From NCBI GenBank assembly GCA_021464415.1, contig JAKCWG010000727.1, positions 1-64,000 of the forward strand: DNA of 64,000 nt. The letters are read 5' to 3'. Within the stretch, counting starts at the first letter, position 1. Every line of letters begins with the position of its first letter. The DNA is from Lonicera japonica (taxonomy: Eukaryota; Streptophyta; Magnoliopsida; Dipsacales; Caprifoliaceae). Shown piece by piece: positions 23,124-35,199 of this stretch. Below the pieces are notes generated by a model. It did not search any database, had not been told where the DNA came from, and saw only the letters and a program-made list of their open reading frames with translations. Made by a program: the position numbers and the translations under genes.

Positions 23124-23507
23124 GGGCGGTGTTATTTACACCCCCATATTTGTTACAAACACCATCTTTGTCACAAACACTCCCTATAGTAAATTTATCA
23201 TCACTAATACCTCCTAAGGCCCACATAATGAGATATGAGTGCAATTACATAAACATGGTCCAAATGGCGAGAGTCTGTTGGAAAAAACTCACCTGACATC
23301 AAACAATGAAATGCTGAAATGTGTGTGCACTTATATAAACTCAGCTCAAATAGGCTCAAATAGGGAGTGTGTTACTAAGCATTTACCTAACATTAAGCAA
23401 TGGAATGGGGTGTTTGCGATAAATAAGAGGAGTATTAAAATATGTTTTTAATTAAATTCTGGAGGTGGAGTTTGTAACACATTTGGGGGATGTAAGTAAC
23501 AATGCCC
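23124..23507. mobile_element. MITE with ~45-bp terminal inverted repeats
   Basis: The left end GGGCGGTGTTATTTACACCC and the reverse complement of the right end GGGCATTGTTACTTACATCC are clearly related, and the similarity continues through TTTGTTACAAACACCA. The element is 384 bp without coding capacity. Possible 8-bp target sites TAACCGAA and TAATCAAA agree at six of eight positions. The superfamily (hAT or MULE) is uncertain. Confidence 0.65.
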
Positions 23508-24920
23508 TAATCAAAAGAGTAATTGTAAATTGTGTAAAATCCCTAACTCTTTGAATTTTTAATCTTAAAAAAGGAAGCATTTAACTTAAAAGCCATGAAC
23601 CAAAAAAAAAAAAACTTAAAAGCCTTAAATCCCCGTCTCTTTCTAAAGTCCACATTTATTTTTACTATTTATTTTATATATTAAATTCATATTTTGTATT
23701 AATTAATAATTAAATTATTTTGTATTTGTGATTCGTGAAGGTTTTGGCATTACACACTTGATTGAAAAAAGATTTGTGTGTACAGCGTATTAGTAATAAG
23801 TTAGATATTACTATTTAAAATTGATATAAGTTAAGTTAGTGCTATATTTGAATGTTCAATTGTTGATTTTGTTAAGTTTTATCATTAATTTCAAATAAAT
23901 CATTATGTGCGAATATTAATTTTTGCGATTTTTTTTAAATATTAAGAAATTGTAAAAGACACCCTAGAAGTAACAACTATGGCATCACATTCGTATTGTC
24001 ATCCCTATTTTTGTTTGGTTACGCTATTGGCCTCTATTTATTATATTGCATCTAATCTTGGTCTCCAAATTTTAGGTTATTGCATGTTTGGCTTCTATTT
24101 TAGATGGTTTCATCCTTTGACTTGCTTAACAGTTATTTGCCTCTTCAATTTTTCAAAGTCCCAAGAACACCCTTTGCTAATAATATATAGCAAGTGTTTT
24201 AATATTTAAAATAGTAAACTAGAATCTCAATATCTACTCAAAGCCGGCGTTGGGGGAAGCTAGCCAAACAAGTTGACTACCTAGGATCTAAAACTTAAGA
24301 GGGGAACTAAAATTTTATTTGTTTCAAATTTCAAACGACATGAAGGTAAACAACCTCTTCAGTCTCTTATCACGTTATTAGAGAAAATTAGAGGGGCACC
24401 AATATATATATTTATAAAAATAATATACATCTTTTAAAATTTTGCCTAGGGCCTAAAATTAATCAAGACCGGCTTTATATCTACTTACAATGCATGCATA
24501 TCATATACATGCACATATGCATATGCAATTAATATATCAATGAACTAGACTCTGGACGGTGTTATACTAACCACAAAATTGAAGGGAAAATACGTGTAAA
24601 ATATATAAAACACCTGTAATTTAAGAAACAAAATTTTTGAAACCTTGAATTTGGAAGATGAATAAGACAGAGTGTATTATTGGGACTTCGATCAAAATAA
24701 ATTGAGAACTAAGGTCAAACGGGTCAACGAAGGAATCCATCTAAAATGGGGGGTCAAACTTACAATAACATAAACTTCGGACAATTGGACTCCAAGATTA
24801 ATTAGTTTCACTATAATAGATGGGGGCGAAAGGCTAAATAACTCATTTTTATTTTTGCCACATCATCTGTTAAGGTATTTACCGATGATTATGACGATTA
24901 AATTTTGAAGAATTTTTTCT
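23508..24920. other. Spacer with repeat remnants
   Basis: No gene recognised. AGCCGGCGTTGGGGGAAGCT (24243) and AAGACCGGCTTTATATCTAC (24466) look like edges of an old inserted repeat, as does GCCTAGGGCCTAAAATTAAT. ORF 23979-24209 has no known motif. Confidence 0.4.
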
Positions 24921-24924
24921 TAAA

Positions 24925-25190
24925 AAAATGAAATTCATATTACATTTATATTCAATCATAAAGCGGTGCTTGTTTGGCCAGTACTTAAACATTATGCTTT
25001 ATACATGCAGTGACGTCAATCAAAGCTCCATCTGGGTTCTAAATGTTGGCAGCAAAAAAGTCCATTTTCTTGGCAATGAACCTAGTCTTGAATATGGGTT
25101 ATATGAACAGGCGCACGTTTATTTGTTCTGGAAGGCAGAGAATATTAATTAGGGAGATGGGTGGCCATATGCCCTTCCCCTTTTTTTGCT
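24925..25190 (+). promoter_or_regulatory. Orphan copy of the MIR395 upstream region
   Basis: About 25025-25185 aligns with 14280-14460 from the divergent MIR395 promoter: shared GCTCCATCTGGG, GGCAATGAACCTAGTCTTGA, ATATGGGTT, GAGAATATTAA and GATGGGTGGCCATATG. It includes TGAACCTAGTC (25077-25087) and, just upstream, a perfect bZIP-type TGACGTCA (25011-25018). No miR395 hairpin is present nearby, so either the hairpin was lost or only the promoter was copied. Confidence 0.6.
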
Positions 25191-27599
25191 CTTATCTTTT
25201 TATTTCTTATCACTTACCTTCTAAATCAATTATCTCCTCTTCATTGGCTTACCAGTGTTAGTTGGTCATTTTCCAGTCAGTTCATTTTAGTTGGCAAATT
25301 ATTATAGTTGATTCATGGTTGGCCAGCATGTGAATACATGTTGATCGGCTAGTAAATCACTCATTTGTAATGAAAATGGACCAATGGACTTTGATTATGG
25401 GCCAACCACAACGGTGAAGATCCAAGGCGGGCCTTGACCAAAAGCCCATATTTATTTATTTTTTTACTTCCCACAAAAGTTAAATGAAAATCAACATGGA
25501 AATTCCACCTGATCTCATATCCAAAAACCTATATGAAAATAAACATGGGGAATTGACTAAATAAAAGTTAGAGATGATTGCTTTTGGACACTTTAAATAA
25601 AAAAAATCAATTGACTGCTTTCCACAGCTGCAATTGCCTACAACAATGTACTTACACCTTCAAAATATTGTGGGGCTGTCTTACTACCAAAGTATTCATG
25701 CTCGCAATATTTTCAAAGGGTGTGTGCTAATGATCCACTTGAAAGATCGCACTATCTTTGAAAATGTCATGACTTGAAAAAAAGAAAAAAAATATTAAAA
25801 GCAATTTCTTTGGTAGCCTGCCCTTACATCATACAAAGAATCAACACTACAGGTTTGGGTTGTATAGAAAAAAAGAAGAAGTAGATTCGAGGAGGGTTCG
25901 GATTTCATGTTGAAAAAACTCAACCCAAACCAACCCTCTTATATGTTTGACTTTTAAAATTTTCAAATACACTAATTTTAACATAGTCAATGGTTAATTG
26001 AGAATATAAACATGAATACAAAATCATATTTCAAATTCAACCTATTTAACATTTCATAACATAAAGAACAATCGTTATTGAAGAATTAAATATATATATA
26101 TATAACCAGGATAACTAAGAAAAATAAAATCACATAATTAAAATAACTAACTGTGTAATAACAAAATGAATCTATCAGTTGCATTAGATGAAATATCATT
26201 CTGAACACAATTTTTATTTAAGAGCACCTGAAGATAAGAAAAGGAAAAAAATTAAAATATCAATAAATAAAATAAAACACAACATATAACTAACAAAATA
26301 GAAGTACAAATTAACAAAATTCCATCCAATGAAAACCCATAAACCATACCTGCTTAGGAAAGATGGAAAATTAAGGAAAAGAAAACCTATTAATAGGAGA
26401 GTGTAAATGAAAACTGCGAGGGGATTAGATTAAGAAAATGCAAATACGGAATATTGTGAAACACAACATTAACTCTATAATTTATATATATATATATATA
26501 TATATGTAGACAAACATATTTTCAGGAGATTATATTGTAGGTATATAAAATCAAAAGGCAAAGTTTAGAGGAAACTATGGTGCTTATCGCTTATTTTCAA
26601 TTATAGGAACACTGATAATTCGTTCTTTCCCACAAATTCTTCAATTGCTCGCAGGCGAGAACACATAGAAGATAGAGGGGAACGAAACTGAGAGTGTTTT
26701 GAGGGATTTAAGCGGGTGTTGATAGAGATTTTGTTTGCAGAAGATAGAGAATACGATTAATTAGAGAAAGAAAGAGTAGAGACAGACGTAGACTTAGGGG
26801 AAGGAAAGAGTAAAATTGAATGGCCGAAGAGATGCAACGGTTCCCTGGCCATAAAATGCATGAAAGAAATTGGCGACGTTCGAAGACCCTAGAAAGTCAA
26901 AGCAAGAGAAGAAATGAATGAAGCTCTGTTGATGTGGTGAAAGGAAAATAAACGTAGAGATAAGGGGGATGTGCAAGAAGGACGTGAAAAAATACCATTT
27001 TAATACTAGTTATATTGATTTGCTAGAGCATAATTATTGGAGTGATACATAAGTATGCGGCAATCATTATATCTTGAGAGACAATGTCCATGAGTCTGTC
27101 AACACCGTAGCAGGGGAAAAATTGTCTTAAGAACACGATACTTAAAACTAGCCTTGATTGCAAAATCCAATAAGTTTTCTATCCTTAAGTCCATTTATAT
27201 CCGTATTCCCTTACTTCATAATTTTAATTGTTTTGTTTATCACTAATTCATTTTTACAAAAATCAAATATTAAAAATATTTTCCAACAATATATATATAC
27301 ATAAAAGGATAGTTAGTCTGAGTGGAGATGAGCAAATAATAGCCGAATATGGGGATGGTCTGACATGGGCCAAGAGCACGTGTATCCTTTTTTATTAGCT
27401 GGCCAAGGACCACGCAAATAAAAGTTAGTGTCATGTGCAGGAGTTACGTGAATCCTTGCAGTAAGTGGCCGGGGATCCAACTATGCACCATTTGAATGTG
27501 ATCATAAGCAAATGGTTGCACATAAATTAATAAACATGCTCATAAGAAGAGACTGATTTACTGCTATTCCCCTGGATCAAATTATGGCACTTTAAATCA
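25191..27599. other. Spacer, AT-rich
   Basis: No gene recognised. It holds (TA)n runs at 26091-26103 and 26482-26506. GGGCCAACCACAACGG to GGCGGGCCTTGACC (25400-25437) faintly resembles the gypsy-like sequence at 51955-52010. The ORF 26794-26976 is unremarkable. The AG-rich stretch 26660-26990 looks like an untranslated or promoter region without a following gene. Confidence 0.4.
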
Positions 27600-27821
27600 A
27601 CCAAGTTTTGTTGTAGCTATCAAGAAATGATGTTAGCTGCCATTCCTCCCTCGTCCAAAGAGACTGATTTACTACACCGGAGCACCAAAAGGGTCAAAGA
27701 AATCATTGGCTTGAGTACCATGGAAGATGTGTCTGTTTGCCGTGGTGGACTTGCTTCGGCGGCAAAATGTTTGAGTTTTGCGAACACTGTTCGGAAGAAT
27801 GGTTCCGAAGTTCAAAAGGGT
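27600..27821 (+). pseudogene. LINE (L1-type) ORF1 fragment, 5' part, cut by the Copia element
   Basis: The frame from 27627 reads PPSSKETDLLHRSTKRVKE and runs to the Copia insertion point. The pattern is that of the N-terminal part of plant LINE-1 ORF1 proteins, and the same frame resumes on the far side of the Copia element at 33597. The insertion therefore split one LINE copy. Confidence 0.6.
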
Positions 27822-28558
27822 TGTTGTAAACGTGGGAACAATAACCAAGTCCCAAATCAACCAATAAACCCGAGAAATCCCTTTCGGGAATTTCCACAAA
27901 CACTTGGCGGGCGGAAACCATCAAGCAATAGGATCTTTGCTCAAACCAAGTTTGGCCAACACAAACTCAAGCAAATATAGATGAAAGATAAATAGCAATG
28001 ACAATCAAGAGCAAAACAAAGCAAGAAAGAACACACCGTATTTTGTGGACCCCTTTGGGTCTTCCACCAAGAGGGAGCAACTTTATTGATAACCAAGAAT
28101 TTACATCAATTCTCTCACAATAAACCTCACTCTAGATCAATGGAACAAACCTCCAAAGATCACCTCTCACCTTAGCTAAACACTAGCTAAACACTTGTCT
28201 TTCTCTTTTTCACTCTAACAAGACAACTCTCTTTTAAGTCTTCTTACAAAAATAGAAATAACCCTTTCTATTTATACCAAGTGAAAAAAACAAGGCAATT
28301 TACCTTTTACTTGCCCAGGTGCAAAAACAGATTTGCACCTCATTCTGGGTATTCTGCCTGGTGCAAAACTGATTTTGCACCCAGCTGCAATATGCATATT
28401 GCACCCAATTCGAGTACACTGTTTTGGTGCAATAACAACTTTGTACCCAAATCCGAGTACATTGCTTTGCTGCAATAACAACTTCGCACCCTCACTGGTT
28501 TGGTGAAATAACAACTTTGCACCATCACTGCTTGCATGAATTACAAGCCAAACACAAA
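27822..28558 (-). repeat. 3' LTR of the Copia element
   Basis: Begins TGTTGTAAACGTGGG on the plus strand and ends near AAGCCAAACACAA. It contains the minus-strand TATAAATAG (28268-28276) and, just upstream of that, an array of GGTGCAAAA...TTTTGCACC inverted repeats (about 28316-28532). It is about 30 bp shorter than its sister because of fewer array units, and has an extra 11-bp CTAGCTAAACA repeat near 28180. Confidence 0.92.
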
Positions 28559-28672
28559 AATCTCCACCTTTGCGAGTAATCTCAAGCCAACCTCTATTGG
28601 TTCACCTCGGGATAAGAACCGTATTTCTCCTTAGAGATTATCCCGACACCTCCAAGGTCACACCCTCATCCT

Positions 28673-31600
28673 TCAACATGAAGTAAGATTAAGAAGCTTT
28701 AGGCAATGCCTAAACTTCTCCACGGTTACCGGTTTTGTGAGCATATCGGCCGCATTCTCATCTGTATTCACCTTCTCTAGAACGACTTCCCTGAAATTAA
28801 TCCAATTCCAAACTCGGTGATACCGTACATCAATGTGCTTTCGTACGAGCATGATACACTTGATTTTTAGCCAAGTAAAGTGCACTTTGACTATCACACC
28901 GTAGCAAAATACTCTCATGCTTCAAGCACAACTCGCTCACTAAGCCTTTCAACCATACTGCTTCCTTTGACGCCTCCGTGAGTGCCATGTACTATGCCTC
29001 TGTCATAGACAAAGCACTTGTTGCTTGTAGCATAGATCTCCATGATACCGGCCCACTTGCCAAAGTGAACACATAACCCGTGGTAAACCTTCTTTTATCA
29101 AGATCCTCCGCATAATCGGAGTCTACAAATCCCGTAACACTATCAGCCCCATCTTTTCGCTCAAACACTATACCCAAGGACTTGGTACCTTGTAGATATC
29201 GGAGAATCCATTTAACCGCATTCCAATGCTCTTTACCCGGATTCGACATATACCTACTAACCATTCCAACTGCGTGAGCTAGATCCGGCCTTGTACACAC
29301 CATGGCATACATAAGACAACCAACCGCGCAAGCATACGGTGTTGTTGACATCTCGACACACTCATCAAGAGAGGAATGACATTGCTTTGCGGACAAAGCA
29401 AAATGAGGAGCTAACGAAGTAGAAACCGGTTTCGCATTCGACATATTGAATTTCTCAATGACATGAGAAATATACTTTTTTTGCGAAAGCCATAATTTGC
29501 CAACCTTTCTATCTCTCCGAATCTCTATACCAAGGATCTTTTGTGCAGTCCCAAAATCCTTCATGTCAAATTCCCGGCCCAATTACACCTTGACCTCTTT
29601 CACCTTTGACGTATCTCGACACGCTATAAGCATATCGTCCACATAAAGCATCAACAAGATAAACAAGCCATCATCAAAGTTTCGAACATAGGCACAATGA
29701 TCACCATCACACCGACGATAACCAATCCGCAACATAAATGAGTCAAATCGTAGGTACCATTGCCTTGGCGATTGCTTTAGTCCATACAAGGACTTCTTAA
29801 GCCGACAAACAAATTTTTCATTACCTACTTCCTTGAGCCCTTCCGGTTGCGCCATGTAAATTGTTTCCTTTAAATCACCATGAAGAAAAGCCGTCTTTAC
29901 ATCCATTTGCTCAAGCTCCAAGTCAAACTGAGCTGCCATAGCAAGCAAAACCCGTATCGAAGTGTGTCTCACAATCGGAGAAAAAATCTCATCATAATCA
30001 ACCCCTTCCTTTTGAGAAAACCCCTTCGCTACTAACCGTGCTTTGAATTTTGGTGCTTCATCTTTGTTGATTGCTTCTTTCTTCCTAAATACCCATTTGG
30101 AACCGATAATGCTCCGGTCCTTAGGTCTAGGAACCAAATCCCAAACGGAATTCATTCGTAAAGCCTCCATCTCCTCTACCATAGTACCCATCCAACTATT
30201 CTTGTCTTCGACACTAATGGCTTCTTTATAACTAATTGGATCACCCTCACTCGTAATAAGGGCATAGTTGACCTCATCTTCCCAACCAAACCTTGAAGGT
30301 GGTTTGATTGCCCGTCGTGGTCTATCCCGTGCTATTGATGGTTCCGGCTCCACCTCACCCGGTCTTTCCTCGGATTCCTCTTCCTCTAGCTCCACCTCAA
30401 CCGCGTTGTCATTCGGTTGAATTTCATGAGAATCATCTCTACTACCGCTTAAAGATGCTCCACCACTTTTGGTAACCGACGGACTTGACCGTATTAATCC
30501 CACTGTTATCATTGATCTCTTGGTATTCCTGTTCCTTAAGCATATCCCCCTCATCAAATGTCACATCTCGGCTAAACAAAAGTTTTCTCGTTTCCGAATC
30601 CCAAAATTTGAACCCTTTCACCTCTCCCCCAATACCGAGAAAGATACACCGGTGAGCCTTCGGGTCATTCTTTTATCTCTCATCGCTAGGAATATGAGCA
30701 TATACCGGGCAATCGAATACTCTTAACTTAGAGTAGTCCACTTCTCGCCCCGACCATACATCTTCCGGACATTTCAAACCAAGATTCACATTCGGTGACC
30801 TATTGACCAAGTAAACAGCATGATCAATACAAGCCGCCCAAAATGTTTTCTGCAAGCCAGCATGAATCCTCATACTTCTCGCCCTATCCATAATGGTACG
30901 GTTCATTCTCTCCGCAACTCCATTTTGTTGTGGAGTTTTCTTCACGGTAAAGTTCCTTTTGATGCCAGCATTCTTGCAAAACTTCACGAATTCTCCATCC
31001 TTATTCTCCCCTCCGTTATCACTTCTCAAATACTTTACTTTCCGACCCGTTTGATTTTCCACCATAGCCTTCCACTCCTTGAATTTTCCGAAAACCTCAG
31101 ATTTTTCCCTCAAGTAGTAGACCCAAACTCGACGTGAATAATCATCAACAAATGTCATAAAGTATTTAAAACCGCCCAAAGAAACTACCTCTAAAGGGCC
31201 ACACACATCGGAGTGAATATAATCAAGCATATCTCAGCTTTTGTGTTCCGCGGTATCAAATCGAACTGTAGTTTACTTGCCCATCACACAATACTTGCAG
31301 AAATCAAGCTTGCACCCATGGACCCCCTTCAACAATTTCCGTCGATGAAGCTCCTCCATGCCCTGTTGGCTCATTTGGCCAAGCCTCATGTGCCATAATA
31401 AAAGCTCATCCCTTTCCGCTTTCGTGGAAACCACTGCTCCACCAACCACTGTAGTTCCTTTCAACCTATAAAGGTTGTTCGATGACTTTGTGCCGCGCAA
31501 AATCACCATTGATCCCTTCTTCACCTTCATAGCCCTGTCTTCGGCTTGAATCACACACCCTTTTGAGTGGAGCATGCCTACGGAGATCAAATTTTTCTTG

Positions 31601-32733
31601 AGAGCGGGTACGTGTCTAACATCACTTAGCTTGCGGGCCACGCCATCCCACATCTTTATTTCCATCGTGCCAATACCGACAACTTTGCATGTAGCATCAT
31701 TGCCCATGAAGATTTCCCTTCCATTACATTCTATGTAGTCAAGGAACCAATTACGATTCGGGCACATGTGATAGGAGCATCCGGAATCAAGAATCTACCC
31801 ACTACTTTGATCCGCTAAAAAACAAGTAAGAACATCGGTGTTAATCTCTTGGTCCACCTCTTGGGTCGCAATTCCCACAACCTTCCTTGGCGCGTCCGCC
31901 TTCGTACCTTTTAGCTCCGGACAATTCTTCTTGATGTGGCCTACCTTGTGACACTTAAAGCACTCCTAATTACTTCAATCTCGTGATTGAGACCGACCCG
32001 TGCCTCTATTCTTGGTACCCCGTGACCTTGACCGCCCACTTCGTTCACCACTACCACTTTTGGCAACCAAGCCCTCACTTGATGAAGAGCTTGCCCCGTT
32101 ACCTCCCTTTTTCATGGTCACGTGCGATTGGAGGTCCTTGACAACCTCATTAAACTTGAACGTTATCTTGCCAAATATCAACGTAGTAACAAAGTGATAA
32201 TAGGAGTCCGACAATGAAGCAAGAAACAATAAGGCGTGGTCCTCCTCATCAAATACAACATCAATTCTCTCAAGGTCATGCACTATTGCCTTGAAGACAT
32301 TGATGTGCTTGTTCAAGTCTTGCCCCTCCTTCATTTCCAACTTGAAAAGTTGCTTCTTAAGGTTCAACTTGTTGGACATAGATTTCCCTATGTACATCTC
32401 CTCCATTCTAGTCCACATATCCTTTGCATTCTTCTCCGACATCAAGTTTCTCAACAATTCATCGGTCACATGCATCTCTATAGCGGACATAACTTTCTTA
32501 TCAATCTCATTCCATTGGTCTTCGAACATATCTTGCGGCTTTTTCTCAAGTCCAAGCAATGCAACTTGTAAATTTGATTGGACAAGTATCCCCCGCATCC
32601 GTCTTTGCCAAATACTGGAATTGATAACCTCATCATAAGGCTTTATCTTAACCTCCATAGTGCTCCCAACACCTACAATGGTAGAAGAACTAGCTTGTGT
32701 TGCAACAACTCCGGTTTGAGTCCCTTTGGCCAT
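28673..32733 (-). pseudogene. Copia gag-pol polyprotein, interrupted by stops
   Basis: Starts at an ATG (32733, MAKGTQTG). Gag occupies 32733-31975 (252 aa). A CX2CX4HX4C zinc knuckle (CFKCHKVGHIKKNC) at about 31950-31905 follows two stop codons. The protease motif LDSGCSYH is at about 31795. The GAG-pre-integrase zinc region (HMRLGQ...CKYC) is at 31390-31273. The integrase core with its D, D, E residues (HSDVCGP, RSDNGGE, PQQNGVAE) is in 31230-30673. Reverse transcriptase with LYVDD lies in 30557-29583, and RNase H (VDSDYAEDLDKRR, later ADMLTKP) ends near 28676. Stops occur before and after the zinc knuckle, before the protease, between the pre-integrase region and the integrase core, in the 30670-30560 linker, at 29582 and at 28991. 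Product is not made full length. Confidence 0.95.
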
Positions 32734-32822
32734 TTATCGAACACTTGGCGCACAAACCTTGCACCCAATAGCCAAACCTTGATACCAAACACTAGGCACC
32801 AACCAAATCCTCTGATACCACT

Positions 32823-33591
32823 TGTTGTGAACGTGGGAACAATAACCAACTCCCAAATCCACCAATAAACCTGAGAAATCCCTTTCGGGAATTTCCACAA
32901 ACACTTGGCAGGCGGAAACCGTCAAGCAATAGGATCTTTGCTCAAACCAAGTTTGGCCAACACCAACTCAAGCAAATATAGATGAAAGATAAATAGCAAT
33001 GACAATCAAGAGCAAAATAAAGCAAGAAAGAACACACCGTATTTTGTGGACCCCTTTGGGTCTTCCACCAAGAGGGAGCAACTTTATTGATAACCAAGAA
33101 TTTACATCAATTCTCTCACAATAAACCTCACTCTAGATCAATGGAACAAACCTCCAAAGATCACCTCTCACCTTAGCTAAACACTTGTTTTTCTCTTTTT
33201 CACTCTAACAAGACAACTCTCTTTTAAGTCTTCTTACAAAAATAGAAATAACCCTTTCTATTTATACCAAGTGAAAAAAACAAGGCAATTTACCTTTTAC
33301 TTGCCCAGGTGCAAAAACAGTTTTGCACCTCATTCTGGGTATTCTGCCTGGTGCAAAACTGATTTGCACCCAGCTGCAATATGCATTATTGCACCCAATC
33401 CGAGTACACTGTTTTGGTGCAATAACAACTTTGCACCCAAATCCGAGTACACTGCTTTGCTACAATAACAACTTTGCACCCAATCCGAGTACACTGTTTT
33501 GCTGCAATAACAACTTTGCACCCTCACTGCTTTGTTGCAATAATAACTTTGCACCCTCACTGCTTGCATGAATTACAAGCCAAACACAACA
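32823..33591 (-). repeat. 5' LTR of the Copia element
   Basis: Sister of 27822-28558. Plus-strand edges are TGTTGTGAACG and CACAACA. The TATAAATAG is at 33258-33266 on the minus strand. The TTTGCACC array spans about 33306-33565 with more units of the form CCGAGTACACTG..TTTGCACC than the other LTR. The two LTRs differ at many sites, so the insertion is not recent. Confidence 0.93.
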
Positions 33592-34460
33592 AGGGTGTCA
33601 CATTGAAGGGAGTAGCCTATCTAGATGTGGGCAAAATTGCCGTAACACCGCCGTTGCCTTCTTCCCCTTACCCTTCTTTCTCACTCCACCCAGATGATCG
33701 TTCTACGTTGGAAGCTCCATGGCGTAAGGCCGTGTTAGTGAAGCTGTTAGGCAAAATTTTATCATATTCTATGATTTTAACAGGCTCATGGCCATGTGGA
33801 AACCGGGAGGCGAGTTCTCTCTAATGGAGATTGGCTATGGGTTTTGTCTCTTCAAGTGTGAAGATGAAGACACGATCGATGGGGCGCTCATTGAAGGTCC
33901 CTGGATTATTTTTGGAAACTATGTGGTAGTGCAAAAGTGGAAGCCGTTTTGTGCTTCAAAGGGTTCCATCTCTTCAATATGTGTTTGGGTACGAATTCCA
34001 GAATTACTTGTGGAGCTCTATTCTTATGATATTTTGTTCACTATAGCTTCTTCAATAGGCCAACCGCATAAAGTTGACGATAATACGTTTTGAGTGACGA
34101 GGGGCAAGTATCCACGCTTTAGTGTGGAAGTTTACTTTAACAAGCTTGTTCTTAATAAAATTATGGGGGATAACAATCTTCTTTTTGTTGAATATGAGAA
34201 TGTGGTGGCCATTTGTTATCACTGTGACTGCATTGGCCATCGTTTAGACATGTGTCCTACTAATGACCTGCCAATGGACTGTGCCAATCCGCCATGTTCT
34301 ACTCCGGCACCTAGTGGCTAGTGATGCTGCTATCCAGCCACCATGGCTCATCGTACAGTGTAAAAATCGTCGGCCCAACTTGGATACGGGCTAACGGCGT
34401 ACATGGTGGGTATGCTCGCCGTATACCTTACGAAGCCCTAGTCCTCAATAGCAGCCTCTT
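33592..34460 (+). pseudogene. LINE (L1-type) ORF1 fragment, 3' part: DUF4283 plus zinc knuckle
   Basis: After the Copia target duplication the frame continues into PWRKAVLVKLLGK, then after a frameshift near 33790 MEIGYGFCLFKCEDEDTIDG, EGPWIIFGNYVVVQKWKP and VWVRIPELLVELYS, the DUF4283 pattern of plant LINE ORF1. A TGA stop at 34092 follows DDNTF. The next stretch (34094-34321) reads RGKYPRFSVEVYFNKLVL and a CX2CX4HX4C knuckle CYHCDCIGHRLDMC. No endonuclease or reverse transcriptase follows, so the copy is truncated. ORF1 proteins bind element RNA; this one is dead. Confidence 0.88.
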
Positions 34461-35199
34461 GCTTAGAAACCCTTAATCACCTAAAAAAGATAATTATTAT
34501 CACTCCACTAGAGCAGCCCATCAGTTTTACAACTTTAGTATTTTTGAATGACTTCTATAATTTCTTTGGAACTATTAATCACAATAAATAAAGCAAAGTT
34601 TAGGCTTTCTCTTAAGAAAAATCAAGAGGATATTTGCCCCTTAAACCGCTGAAGTGGTTTGTACAAACTCACTGCCATCACTTACTTTTTTTTTGGAACT
34701 ATTCTGTTTGTTCACGCTATATCATTGATTTGCATGTATACGAGTAGCTATATCTATATTCATGCAATTTATCATTAGGTTAGTTTGTCCAAATGGTGTT
34801 ATGGTGGCTTTGCACCGGGTGAAAGACCTTTGTTCTTCATGTACAACTTCTTGGGTTTTTAGTGGGATTTGTTACTTGTGATTTAAAAGAAAACTTTGCA
34901 CTTTTATCATACTTAATTTCTCTCTCTCATAGTTGGAAAGGTAATTATTCGTTAGACAACATTGTCTCTAATAGGGATAGTTATGGTGTAAAAGTGTTTC
35001 AGTATGCGGTGTAACCTGCTATGGACATAGGTACCACCCTTATTTCACTCTTCTCTTCCTTGCTTGAGTTTTGTGCTCTATTTTATTCAACAGTGATATA
35101 CATGTAATATATTTTCTGTTTCATTTTCAACTCTATTGTTTAGGTAAAATAGAGGATTTCAATTGAGTCACTAACAGTGTAGGTTAGATCCAACGTGGA
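34461..35199. other. Spacer, nothing recognised
   Basis: AT-rich non-coding sequence. No ORF, RNA gene or terminal repeat was identified. Confidence 0.5.

Larger units (their letters stand above)
27822..33591 (-). mobile_element. Ty1/Copia LTR retrotransposon, 5.77 kb, decayed
   Basis: Two LTRs begin TGTTGT and the outer end is ACAACA. The 5-bp target duplication AGGGT is perfect (27817-27821 and 33592-33596). On the minus strand the 5' LTR (33591-32823) is followed by AGTGGTATCAGAGGA, the initiator-methionine tRNA primer site used by Copia elements, and the 3' LTR is preceded by the purine tract AAAGGTGGAGATTT. The order gag, protease, integrase, reverse transcriptase, RNase H is Copia-specific. 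Several stops break the polyprotein, so the copy cannot move on its own. It sits inside a LINE fragment. Confidence 0.96.

Noticed and set aside
23014..23244. 76-aa minus-strand ORF spanning the MITE edge
   Set aside because: It crosses the MITE terminus and matches no family.
25011..25018. TGACGTCA as evidence for a gene promoter on its own
   Set aside because: A perfect bZIP site, but an 8-mer is expected by chance about once or twice in 64 kb; kept only as part of the orphan MIR395 upstream block.
28281..28537. Cysteine-rich small ORFs in the Copia LTRs (also 33271-33571)
   Set aside because: They are translations of the TTTGCACC palindrome array in several frames, not proteins.
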